Shown here: positions 47,935-56,926 of the stretch, one piece after another
Layout: each line of letters opens with the position of its first letter
Numbering within the stretch: position 1 is the first letter of the stretch
Source: Holothuria scabra
Lineage: Eukaryota; Echinodermata; Holothuroidea; Aspidochirotida; Holothuriidae
Length of the DNA stretch: 64,000 nucleotides
Direction: 5' to 3'
Assembly (NCBI GenBank): GCA_037179385.1
Contig: CM074188.1
Span: forward strand, 22,957,318-23,021,317
Notes under the pieces: generated by a model
Seen by the model: the letters and a program-made list of their open reading frames with translations, nothing else
The model's database searches: none
What the model was told of the DNA's origin: nothing
Program-made: the position numbers and the translations under genes

Positions 47935-48050
47935 GGTCTCGAAGTGAGACCAGGATAATTTCCGAGACCGCAAGGGTCCGAGACCGAGACCACAGGGTGT
48001 CGAGACCGAGACCAGGAAAAGCCGGTCTCGAGACCGGTCTCGAGCACTGC
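47935..48050. repeat. CGAGACCGAGACC subterminal repeats, right
   Basis: The right-hand set, ending in the palindrome CCGGTCTCGAGACCGG just inside the end of the hAT element. Confidence 0.7.
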
Positions 48051-48999
48051 AACACTGGCGATTGCAAGGTCCACTAAATAGATGAGATTTTCTTTATACG
48101 TGTCTGCCCTAACTACAAACTATAGGCCTAAATGATTTTACTTCAAACGTATTTGAAAATATGTCACGTTACAAGGTGGCTTCAAATGAATTATTGGGAG
48201 ACATTCTCACACTACTGTTTACAGGTTTTTTATTATGTGTACCTGAAAGCAGTCTGGCTTATTTTCATTACCGTTGCTAGAATTCGGCTGTCGGAGCATA
48301 CCAGATGGAAAACCACCGGGCACTACATACCCATGAACGTCCGTTTTGTAAGGAAAATTCGGAGTGGTCAGTTTCCTTGAAGAAAATGGTCTTCTAGTAA
48401 CCAAAATCAAAAAGGTCGTTCGGGTGACTGAAGTTTATCAGGCCCGCATCTTTTATCAGTTATCACGTGCCTGTAGATGAAGGCTCCTAGACGAATTTGG
48501 ATTCTCTCAACAACAGGGGGCAGCCTTCCCCGAAGGAGGCATGATCTTGCGGACTGAAGATGGGATGAGGGATGGCAGAGATAGTAAGAAGTGATTAAAA
48601 CCGATTCAGATATGCATTAAAATGGCGTTACAAAAGAAAAAATTCATAAAGGAAAAAACATTTTATAATCATCGATGCAGAAACTTCAGTCCTTTACGTT
48701 CATTTTTAGGTCCCCGAAGGAAATTGTCGTCCTTCCATGGCGGGGGAGTAGAAAAGACAAGGTACATGGAACGGGGTATAACTGAACTAAGGAAAAGTGA
48801 TTGAAAATCAATTTTTCTTTGTAATAAAATAGCATTTCAAGCAAAAAATATGCTCAAGTGACCCATCCAGTAACTTCAGTCCTTGTAGGGTTTTTGTAAT
48901 TTTTTGTTATATTTTTAGCTCTCCCTGACAAAGCCGCCGACCTTCCTCGACTGGGAAGGGGCCTCCCCCCCCCCTCCCCGACTGACGCCACCCTTGTAC

Positions 49000-49570
49000 G
49001 AACTTACTCGGATGTCATCACAAATTACTCAAATATGAGTGACTAGCGATGTTAGTTAATTCAGACACCACTTTGACTAATTTGTGTTCAGAGTAATAGA
49101 AATCTTTGGCTTTGACCTGCTTTTTCCAAACCTCTGTCCAAAATTTATGTTCTTGCAAAAATTTGGTAGAAATTCCTCTCCATGTCCCTTACATACCTCC
49201 CCTATTTTCCTATGATCCCTGTATTTCTAGGAACTGTTCAGTTGCGTTCTTCTTTGAGATTTTTTTGAATTTCTGCCAACACAAGAAAAAAGAATATTAA
49301 TATGTCAATCAGATTGTCAAATATGTCATTCTAGATTACGTTTCCAGCTACTTTTGAAGCTATTCGTTTTGTTGAGGTAGAATTTTAAATCAAACTAATG
49401 TAAGGAGTATCACTCTTCGGAAAGACAAAGAAAAATCACACACACCTCATGGAAGATGACTACTTTTGATTACTAATTTACATTCGTGTGAAGTACCTGG
49501 TAAGGAGCCGCTCTTTGTGAGGGAAAGGACAATTATCAGGTGGCATTCTTCGGAATTGGTGTAACTTAAC
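49000..49570. other. no recognisable feature
   Basis: AT-rich intergenic sequence. I see no gene or repeat boundary. Confidence 0.4.
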
Positions 49571-49927
49571 TTAAAGGCCAAATCTTTTCACCCCAGACAG
49601 TTTCAACTCTCCTTTCCTACTTTTTCAAGCCCCTCCCACAACTCCCTAAAACTCATCCTCATGCATCCAGACAGGGAGTTGCTAGAGAGTCTCTAGCAAC
49701 TCGCTGATCCAGACAAGAGTCTCCTTTTATTGCTTCAGGGTAAGTATATACAAGACCCCAACATGTAATCAAAACACCCTCAGTGCAGCACATGCTGTGC
49801 AATGTAACTTGAGCTGTAGCCCACTGCAAATTTTGAATTTGCTGTCAATCAAAGAGTTGTGCTAGTTGAGGATTTCTGTAGACTACTACAAAATTTGTAG
49901 TTTGGAGTGAGAAATGGCCGCCTTTAA
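49571..49927. mobile_element. palindromic MITE (TTAAAGGCCC family) with an internal hairpin insertion
   Basis: TTAAAGGCCAAATCTTTTCA to AAATGGCCGCCTTTAA. A perfect 13-bp inverted repeat (49676-49702) is inserted between two copies of ATCCAGACA. Confidence 0.65.
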
Positions 49928-50375
49928 TGGAAAGTGCAAATTGGATGTCGTATAAAGGCTTAGGAAGTAGTTATGGGGTTGGTTCATTTAGGCAGGAAAC
50001 AGTGTACATAACGGACAAAGTACAAAGTACGGTACCGGTAAATGGACGTCCCAATGTTAGTTTTTTATCTGTAGGTAGCGGGCCACTCTAATTATATGCC
50101 GTCCCATTGGCTTACACTCGAAGTTAAGCTACTTCCTTGCCCTTAGCTTCTTGTAGAAGTTTTCAACCGGGACATGCACCTCTCTGGTCGAAGCTCACAA
50201 TGTGGGCTTTTATGGCACTTTTAGATTTCCATATCATCTCATGACCTTGAATGATAGGCATGTGTTTCCCGCCATAATCGCTACACAGAGCCCAGTAATA
50301 CAATTAAAAAAAATGGCACTAAAATCAATCAAATTGCCTTGGACAGTTGATTTTTGCACTGTATTTACTTCAAAT

Positions 50376-53062
50376 CAGTGGCGTAGCTATGATTTTTTCG
50401 TGGGGGGCTATGGGGGAGCTGCATACTTTCGTAGAGGGGCTGGAGTTTACTATCTAAGCGTAGCGCCACCATAGGTTGGCGAGGAGCGTACAAAGAAGAT
50501 TTTGGATTTTTACATCTCCCAGATGGCTGGAAATGGCATTTGCCGGGTTTAATTGTCTTTGTTCTGGTGACAAAAAAGTTGTTATTTTTTTTTCTCTCAG
50601 ACTCAAAGACACTTTTGAGACACTGATTACCTCAGTTCATTACTCCTATATGCATCCTAGGATGGCAAATCCGGAATCCTGCTGTATGTTGCCAGCAACT
50701 GTTCCAGTGCACGCCTGAGTAAGGTGTTTCCATAGACGTATATAGGGAGCATTTCAGTTTGAGGGCAGAAGATTTTTGCCCGAAAAATGTAATTCTGTCC
50801 GTAAAACAGTCAAAGCGAAGTGCCACCAATGCTTGGCGTGGAACTCCAGAAAATTTGAAAATTCGTACCTTTCAGACAGTCGAAAATGACATTTCCCAAG
50901 CTTATAAAAGGTATCCAAGCAGTGGCTATTTTAGGTTCCAATTGCAGATAAACGTTCACTCCAAACTAAAATTCAGCCAGAAAGACTCATCGTACAGAAA
51001 ATTTTGAAATACCCTACCCCTCAGACAGTTGAAAATGACATTTCCCAAGCTTATATATAGGGTGTCTCAGCAGTCGCTACTATGAGTTTCCTTTTGCAAA
51101 AAATGCTCACTTGAAACTTAAATTGTGCTATGAAGCGGTCTAAGTGGAGAACCACCATAAGTTGAGGCAAAACGTACAGGAAATTTTGAAAACTCTGACC
51201 CTTCAGACAGTCAAAAATGTTATTTCCCATGCTTATAGGTGGTCTAAGCATTCACTATTTCGCGGTTACGTTTGCAAGAAATGCTCACTTGAAACTAAAA
51301 TTCTGCTAGGAAGACTTTCTACGCGGAGCTCATAGGGGGATCTAAGCAGTCGCCTTTTGATCAGAAAATTGCCAGATAAAATGTTTCACTACCAATCGAT
51401 AAAATGGTCCCGCATATTTTCGGGGAAAAACTACAAAACGGAATTGAAAACATGCTAATGAATTACACTTTATTGCGCATCTTGGCTAAATTCAATATAT
51501 ATTGGTAGAGTTGTGTGACTGCCCGAACTTCCGACTATATATGATTTTACTTTTGAAAAATGTAACATTACAAGGTGTGTTTAAACGAATTTTCAAGCAG
51601 ACTTATGGGAAGACATTCTCAGACCGCATTAATAAAGTATCGCAAAATAAATTACCCGATTTTCATAACCAATGCCCGTATTTGGCTCTAGAGCAGATTA
51701 GAAGGCAAACTTTTGGGCACCTGAACACTTCTGTCTGTCCGTTGAATTAATTTGGCTATTAAAAACGTCCCAGCATTGTTTTAACCTTTGTCCGAATCGA
51801 GCAATTTTTGCAAGACTACAGCATATAAAGTGGGGATGGTGAAAATCTTTTTTCACATTCTACCCAAATGTGTCGCATATATTTGTTATTTTCCTTGAAA
51901 TTTTTACTTTAAATATATCGTTTTCTGATTTTCGGCAAAGATTTGAAGCTTTTAAAATTATCGGCCTTTTGGGGTATTTTGTGACGAAAGACTTAAGAAC
52001 AGGCTTATGAATGAATTGTTTCTTTTAAGCCACAGGCTTCCCAAATGTGTCGCGATTTTTTATCTGTTTGATTTTTCGTAACTATGTTACCATTACTATG
52101 ATACTTTTCCATTTTCGGGCAAATGCTTGAAAGAATTTGGATATTGGACAACTTCGGGCATTAAGTTGTAATTATCTGTTAAGTAAAAGTCACGAATAAT
52201 AGATTTTTGCGCTGCCCGAAGGTATAGCGATTTTTTTGGAATCTTGACTTGGTTTTTCATAAAAATTTTATTGCGACTTTTTGACGTTTCTTTTCTTTCA
52301 TTTCTCGGGCATAACTTTTTTTTAATATTTCGGCCACATTTTAATTAAAAGTTAAAGAGCTGATCGAATTTGTTCCAAATTCCTGCCCGAGTTTGGATTT
52401 TGCGGAAATCGTACGCCACTGGATATGTCCACTCCACCCAAGAGCTAAGTGAGGTCCTGTGAGGTAATAGTGGTAGGGTTGCGACCCTTGAGACTGCATT
52501 GACCCAGCATGGGTTTGGTTGTTGCACTGGCCAATGACTGACAGCAATGTCCGTGCGAAGTCCAAATTCCTCCCAACCATATTTGACTCAAATGTTCTAC
52601 CCACTACAAGTATCATTTTGGAACAAATTTGTGAATACCCAGGAATTTAAAAAAAGCCTACAAGAGATAGAAAGAGGCCAGATGCTAGGAGCACACTTTA
52701 ATCCACACGAAGGTAGCCAATTTCAGCCACTCCAACCAATCTGCTAGAAGATCATCCATCCAAAAACCCGACGAGTAAAAAGTCAAGAGATTCCGAAGAT
52801 ATGAAGCTTGTCACAGTCTTCCTGAATTTATTCCGAAATTCAGAGTGGGACACAATTGTAGAATACCCTGCAACTGCGTGGATCTATCCGAAATGTATCT
52901 ATGTCATAGTAGCCGGGTAGTCCGGATTGATTATCATCGGCCAGCATGAAAATAATCTTGTTGCCCAGGTCGCCAGTGGGGGGAAGGTTGCTGGGGGGCT
53001 GGGTAATTCAGTAGGGGCTCCAGCCCCCATCCCCCCCCCCCCCCCCCGTAGCTACGACACTG
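50376..53062. mobile_element. hAT-like element with perfect 8-bp target duplication, carrying hairpin monomers
   Basis: Ends CAGTGGCGTAGCTA and TAGCTACGACACTG (13 of 14 inverted), flanked by CTTCAAAT at 50368-50375 and 53063-53070. Its left half is a tandem set of GCGCC-hairpin monomers (50450-51400). A C-homopolymer (53027-53047) lies near its right end. No transposase ORF. Confidence 0.78.
50450..51400 (+). repeat. tandem GCGCC-hairpin monomers (about five)
   Basis: Repeated order: 'gaaaaatgtaattctgtccg', 'agcgtagcgccacc...ggttggcg', 'cagaaaattttgaaa', 'cagacagtcgaaaatgacat', 'ttcccaagcttata', 'aagcagtcgcta'. Period is about 150-200 bp; later units lose the hairpin. Confidence 0.7.
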
Positions 53063-53825
53063 CTTCAAATCATTGTGTAAAAAGTCCAAATGAAGAAATG
53101 GTCTAGGCACTTCATTTGTCAGTAAACATTTCCAGGCACGAGTATGAATTAGTGGTCAGCTACCTGTATGCCATAGGGTGCAACATCTTAATAGTAATTC
53201 GGTTTTTAACATTTTATGACACTTGTCCTGAGTATCTTGAATCAAATTCAACTGTTATTGAGAGATATTGATTATTACAGCACCTGGGGCTAACCATTCA
53301 GCTAATCGTGAACAATTCACCTTTCAATTGTAAGATCACCTTCGTTCAGGGAGTCAAATGTATCTCATGTTCGCCCGAGTAGTGACGCAGGGGTGTGCAA
53401 AAGTTCTCCAAACGTCGATTCAAAGCAACCGAATAGGTGCGGCATAAGTGCGTCATATGCTACAAGAAATGTGTGTCAAATTCTATGGAACATCTTGTCA
53501 ACTGAGTGACGGAGGGTGCGTCAATGCACAAAAGTGTTTGACGCTCATAACAAACATTTACAGACCTTCGTTGGGATCAGAAGGTGCATCTTACATGATA
53601 AGTGCATAAAAGAATCCTCTGATTGTACTGGTATACCTTCTACCAGGTACTGAAATTTGGAATTCCCTTCCTAATGCATTATGGCAGATTGAAAATATTT
53701 CACCTTGTGCCTCAAGCAGCCTCTTACCAACAAATCGTCTTTATTGGAGGGAATTCTCTACTTCATTTTTAATGACTGATGATGTCTTCTATTTTGTGCG
53801 ATATTCTTCAGTTTTTATTCTTCCT

Positions 53826-54042
53826 TGCATGGTCAAGTGGTTAGAGCATCATGCTTGCAGGACATTGGGAGTTCAAGTCCTGGCCGGGTCATGCCAAAGA
53901 CTGTAAAAACGGAACCTACTGCTATTGTGCTTGGCGCTCGGCATAAGCAATGGAGTAGGGAAAACAAGTCAGTGAGCCACAACTGGAAAAGGGCAGTGAT
54001 CGGCTCTTTTGAACCAATCGGGTTGTAAAACTGCATCTAACT
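53826..54042 (+). mobile_element. tRNA-derived SINE, TGC-anticodon-like head
   Basis: GGTCAAGTGGTTAGAGCATC head, CTTGCAGG loop, AGTTCAAGTCCTGG B-box region. It is joined to the same body as the CTC-headed copies ('ccaaagactgtaaaaacgga', 'gtgagccacaactggaaaa'). Confidence 0.75.
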
Positions 54043-54414
54043 ATTAAAATTTTCCTTGTATAATTGTTTCTTGTTTAGGGAAATAAATTTTCTATTGGCT
54101 TTGGGGTTATTCCTGGTACTCTGGGTTGTAGCTCTATTCTCTCGTCTTTTTTACTTGTTTTTGTGTCATGTGTGTTTCTGTATAGTGCCAAAATGAAACC
54201 AAAATCAAATATATAGAAAATATGTTACAGAGAGAACACTTTCTAGAACATGCAATCTCGTTACAATTCTGCAATTATTTAATCTTTTGTTCCTGTCTAT
54301 TACTGTTCATTCCACACAAGGCTACACATTTCATATTTGTGTAACCTGATGCAACCGTCGCTTTTAGACAAAGTTATATTACAAACATGTTTGCTTTACA
54401 GAACAAGGTTTATA

Positions 54415-54785
54415 AACCAGTGTTGGCGCCAAAAGTATCGACCTTGGGTCAACCTCGGTGAGGGAGGGCCCGAGACCCCGAAAAGATACGATCAGTTTCC
54501 AAAAAGACGAAGGCCATCTGAACCAACTTCCCCCAAAAGGCGAAAATTAGAGTCTCATGGGATAAATTAAGAAAAAAGGTTGGATTTTTATTGAAGGAAA
54601 TCTGAAAACGTTGGGTTTTTATGAAAAAAGGGGGTTTATTGGAGAATCTACCCTTCATATGAGCACAATCAAGCATATCGTCGGGACACCTGAGGGTCGT
54701 TTTGATTACGTGGATTATTTTACGGATGCAGGCTCCCCGACTAGCTTATACTGAAAATTGGCAACCTCTTTGGCACCACCCTTGT
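54415..54785. mobile_element. short hAT-like MITE with 8-bp target duplication
   Basis: 371 bp flanked by GGTTTATA at 54407-54414 and 54786-54793. Ends AACCAGTGTTGGCGCC and, reversed, ACAAGGGTGGTGCCAAA are related but imperfect inverted repeats. Confidence 0.6.
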
Positions 54786-54793
54786 GGTTTATA

Positions 54794-55246
54794 CGGTACT
54801 AAACTTGTAAGTCCGCAGCTGAACTGCATATGTTGCACATTTTGAACAATTGAGATACATATTTTCTTGTTCTTTGTTATTGCCTTTTCTCTCTTGTTAT
54901 AAACCATCATTTTTCCCAAGTGAGGAGAAACGCCGTAATGACGTCACAAAAGACTCCCTTGGCATTTTTGATTGTTTACTTGATGTATCACTATTTCTTT
55001 AATTCAGTAGTAGTATGGACATCTTGCACATCGAGATTTCGCGGGTGAGGGCGGGGGCTAGTTTGTTGTCCGTGACAAATTACCCCAGTGCCGCGTTTGT
55101 GACGTTTTCAGTGTGGCCCCAATAAAATCCCGTCTCTTCATTTTTAACCAAGGCTTCCTTCCGTTTCATGATAGTGAAAGTAAGTTCGATTCTATGGGAT
55201 CTGGAAACGCCTAGTATTCTAATGAAGTCATAAAACTAGTGACTTA
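54794..55246. other. intergenic, downstream of MYORG-like gene 2
   Basis: No gene. I find no minus-strand AATAAA close to the stop of gene 2. Confidence 0.4.
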
Positions 55247-56926
55247 TCACTGGCGAGTGTAGTAGGGTATTTCATCTAGGGGCACTTCCACATCAAACAA
55301 CCATTGACCTCCCTGTACGGTCTCTCCGTACAAGTGATCGTACCAGGCTCCTTCAGGCAGGTAAACATCTCGACTCAGAGCGCCCTCAGCCACAATTGGT
55401 GCAACCAGTATCTCGTCACCGACCAGGAACTCTGAATCCATCACCAAGGCAATGGGATCATCAGGAGCTATCCACCACAAAGGCCGATTAAGGGGTTTCC
55501 CATCTGTCACAACTTCCTCCCGAATGATGCGGAGGAGAATGGGTGTGATGACGTTTTCATGGAAGGACGTCCACCTGAGAGCTATATCTATCACTTCTTC
55601 GTCATATTGCCATGGAGATATAGAGTATTGCATGGAAGGAAGAAATGCCGTCAATTGTAACCATCGAATGAATAACTCCCGAGATGGCAGTTTGGTAGAA
55701 TGGAATCCTTCGTCGTACACATTTCCACCGATCATGTCCGGCAATACGTACGGGTAGCCAAGAATATTAAACGTGAGAGCTGTCGTGATCAGGGTTTTGA
55801 GTCCGTTGTCCCAACCCCAGACACTTAACTTGTCCATCATTCGTGTAAACACAGGTATGTTCTGATTTTCGAAACCAACGCGCACTTCAATCTGCTTACC
55901 AAGTCGTGCGCACATTTCAACATATTTTGTTGTATACTCGCATGGATTTATGAGCTGTTCATGTGTTACGAAGTCTTTCACGAGGTAGTTCGTCTCTCCT
56001 GCGTCGAATTTGAAAGAATCGAAACCAAGTTCTTGTCGCACGTTTTCTAGACGATTCACGAACCAATCACATGCTTCTGGATTTGTGACGTCAAGCATTC
56101 CTGCAAAACCATTCCACCAAGGAACAAGACCAGATTGTCCATTGGCCCTTTTGACCCAGTAACCTTTTTGGTCACCCTCTCGATATGCGTTACTGTCGAC
56201 ATTCGCAAATGGCGTCGTCCATAGTGTCACCCGAAAACCCATTTGATGCAGCTGGTCCACCATACCGGACACATTTGAAAATTTGTCCGGGTCAAAGTCA
56301 AAGTCACCATATTTGAGTTGGAAGCCGTCGTCAATTTCAAGTTGGCTGTTATTAAAACCATTGCCACGGATTTTGGTTGCGTATTCTATTATAACACTTT
56401 CGTTAATAAATACTTTGTACTGAGCCCAAGTGGACCATATTGGGGACTTGAACATACGTTCGTCTGGCCATTCGCTGGGTTTTGAAACGTATTTAGCTGT
56501 CATATATTCATGGATCTTTCTGACGTTATTTCCAGTGCAAATTTCGTAGTCTAAAAAGGGTAAAATGTCGTCCGAATCGGGATAATAAGAACACTCGTAA
56601 GTGGAAACGAAACACAATTTGCCGTCGTTTTTCGCATTGGCACTCACGTGAAGGGGAGATTTATTGTCAACACGAATTCCAACCCCATTAGATGACAACC
56701 AGTAACGTTCTAAGACGGACCCATACTGGTCCTGAAAAAAGTCACCAGACACATAGTTTTCTAGAGTTTTATTCCATTTTTTTATTGGCCAGTACTGAGA
56801 GAATACTTCTGCAGCTCCGTACCAATGAGCAGGGTCCATATCGTAACAATCACTAATCCTCGTGTCCGTTAAGGCGTTCCATGAGAAGTGATGACAGGTT
56901 GCTTCTTCTCCGACTTCTGTCTTTGT
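55247..56926 (-). CDS. MYORG-like gene 2, coding exon 2 (catalytic)
   Basis: Begins after TTTTTCAACAG with TKTEVGEEATCHHFSW, 29 codons before the internal Met at 56839. Ends in TGA. Confidence 0.88.
   Translation of the reverse strand, partial: TKTEVGEEATCHHFSWNALTDTRISDCYDMDPAHWYGAAEVFSQYWPIKKWNKTLENYVSGDFFQDQYGSVLERYWLSSNGVGIRVDNKSPLHVSANAKNDGKLCFVSTYECSYYPDSDDILPFLDYEICTGNNVRKIHEYMTAKYVSKPSEWPDERMFKSPIWSTWAQYKVFINESVIIEYATKIRGNGFNNSQLEIDDGFQLKYGDFDFDPDKFSNVSGMVDQLHQMGFRVTLWTTPFANVDSNAYREGDQKGYWVKRANGQSGLVPWWNGFAGMLDVTNPEACDWFVNRLENVRQELGFDSFKFDAGETNYLVKDFVTHEQLINPCEYTTKYVEMCARLGKQIEVRVGFENQNIPVFTRMMDKLSVWGWDNGLKTLITTALTFNILGYPYVLPDMIGGNVYDEGFHSTKLPSRELFIRWLQLTAFLPSMQYSISPWQYDEEVIDIALRWTSFHENVITPILLRIIREEVVTDGKPLNRPLWWIAPDDPIALVMDSEFLVGDEILVAPIVAEGALSRDVYLPEGAWYDHLYGETVQGGQWLFDVEVPLDEIPYYTRQ

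Larger units (their letters stand above)
45086..48057. mobile_element. hAT-like element with perfect 8-bp target duplication and nested insertions
   Basis: It starts CAGTGATGTATTCGAGACCG and ends CGAGCACTGCAACACTG (reversed: CAGTGTTGCAGTGCTCG). The flanks are GCGATTGC at 45078-45085 and 48058-48065, identical. Subterminal arrays of CGAGACCGAGACC occur at both ends (45093-45190, 47935-48045). It hosts the MITE at 45852, which hosts a SINE and another MITE. No transposase ORF. Confidence 0.78.
43632..48996. mobile_element. possible large outer hAT-like element
   Basis: Left CAAGGGGTGGAGCCAG; right, reversed, CAAGGGTGGCGTCAG. Flanks TACGATA and TACGAAC agree only partly. If real, it encloses the better supported hAT at 45086-48057. 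Confidence 0.35.

Noticed and set aside
52415..52430. ACGCCACTGG at 52.42 kb as the right end of the hAT element at 50376
   Set aside because: The following 8 bases do not match the left flank, whereas the end at 53062 gives a perfect CTTCAAAT duplication. It may be the end of another nested element whose start I did not find.
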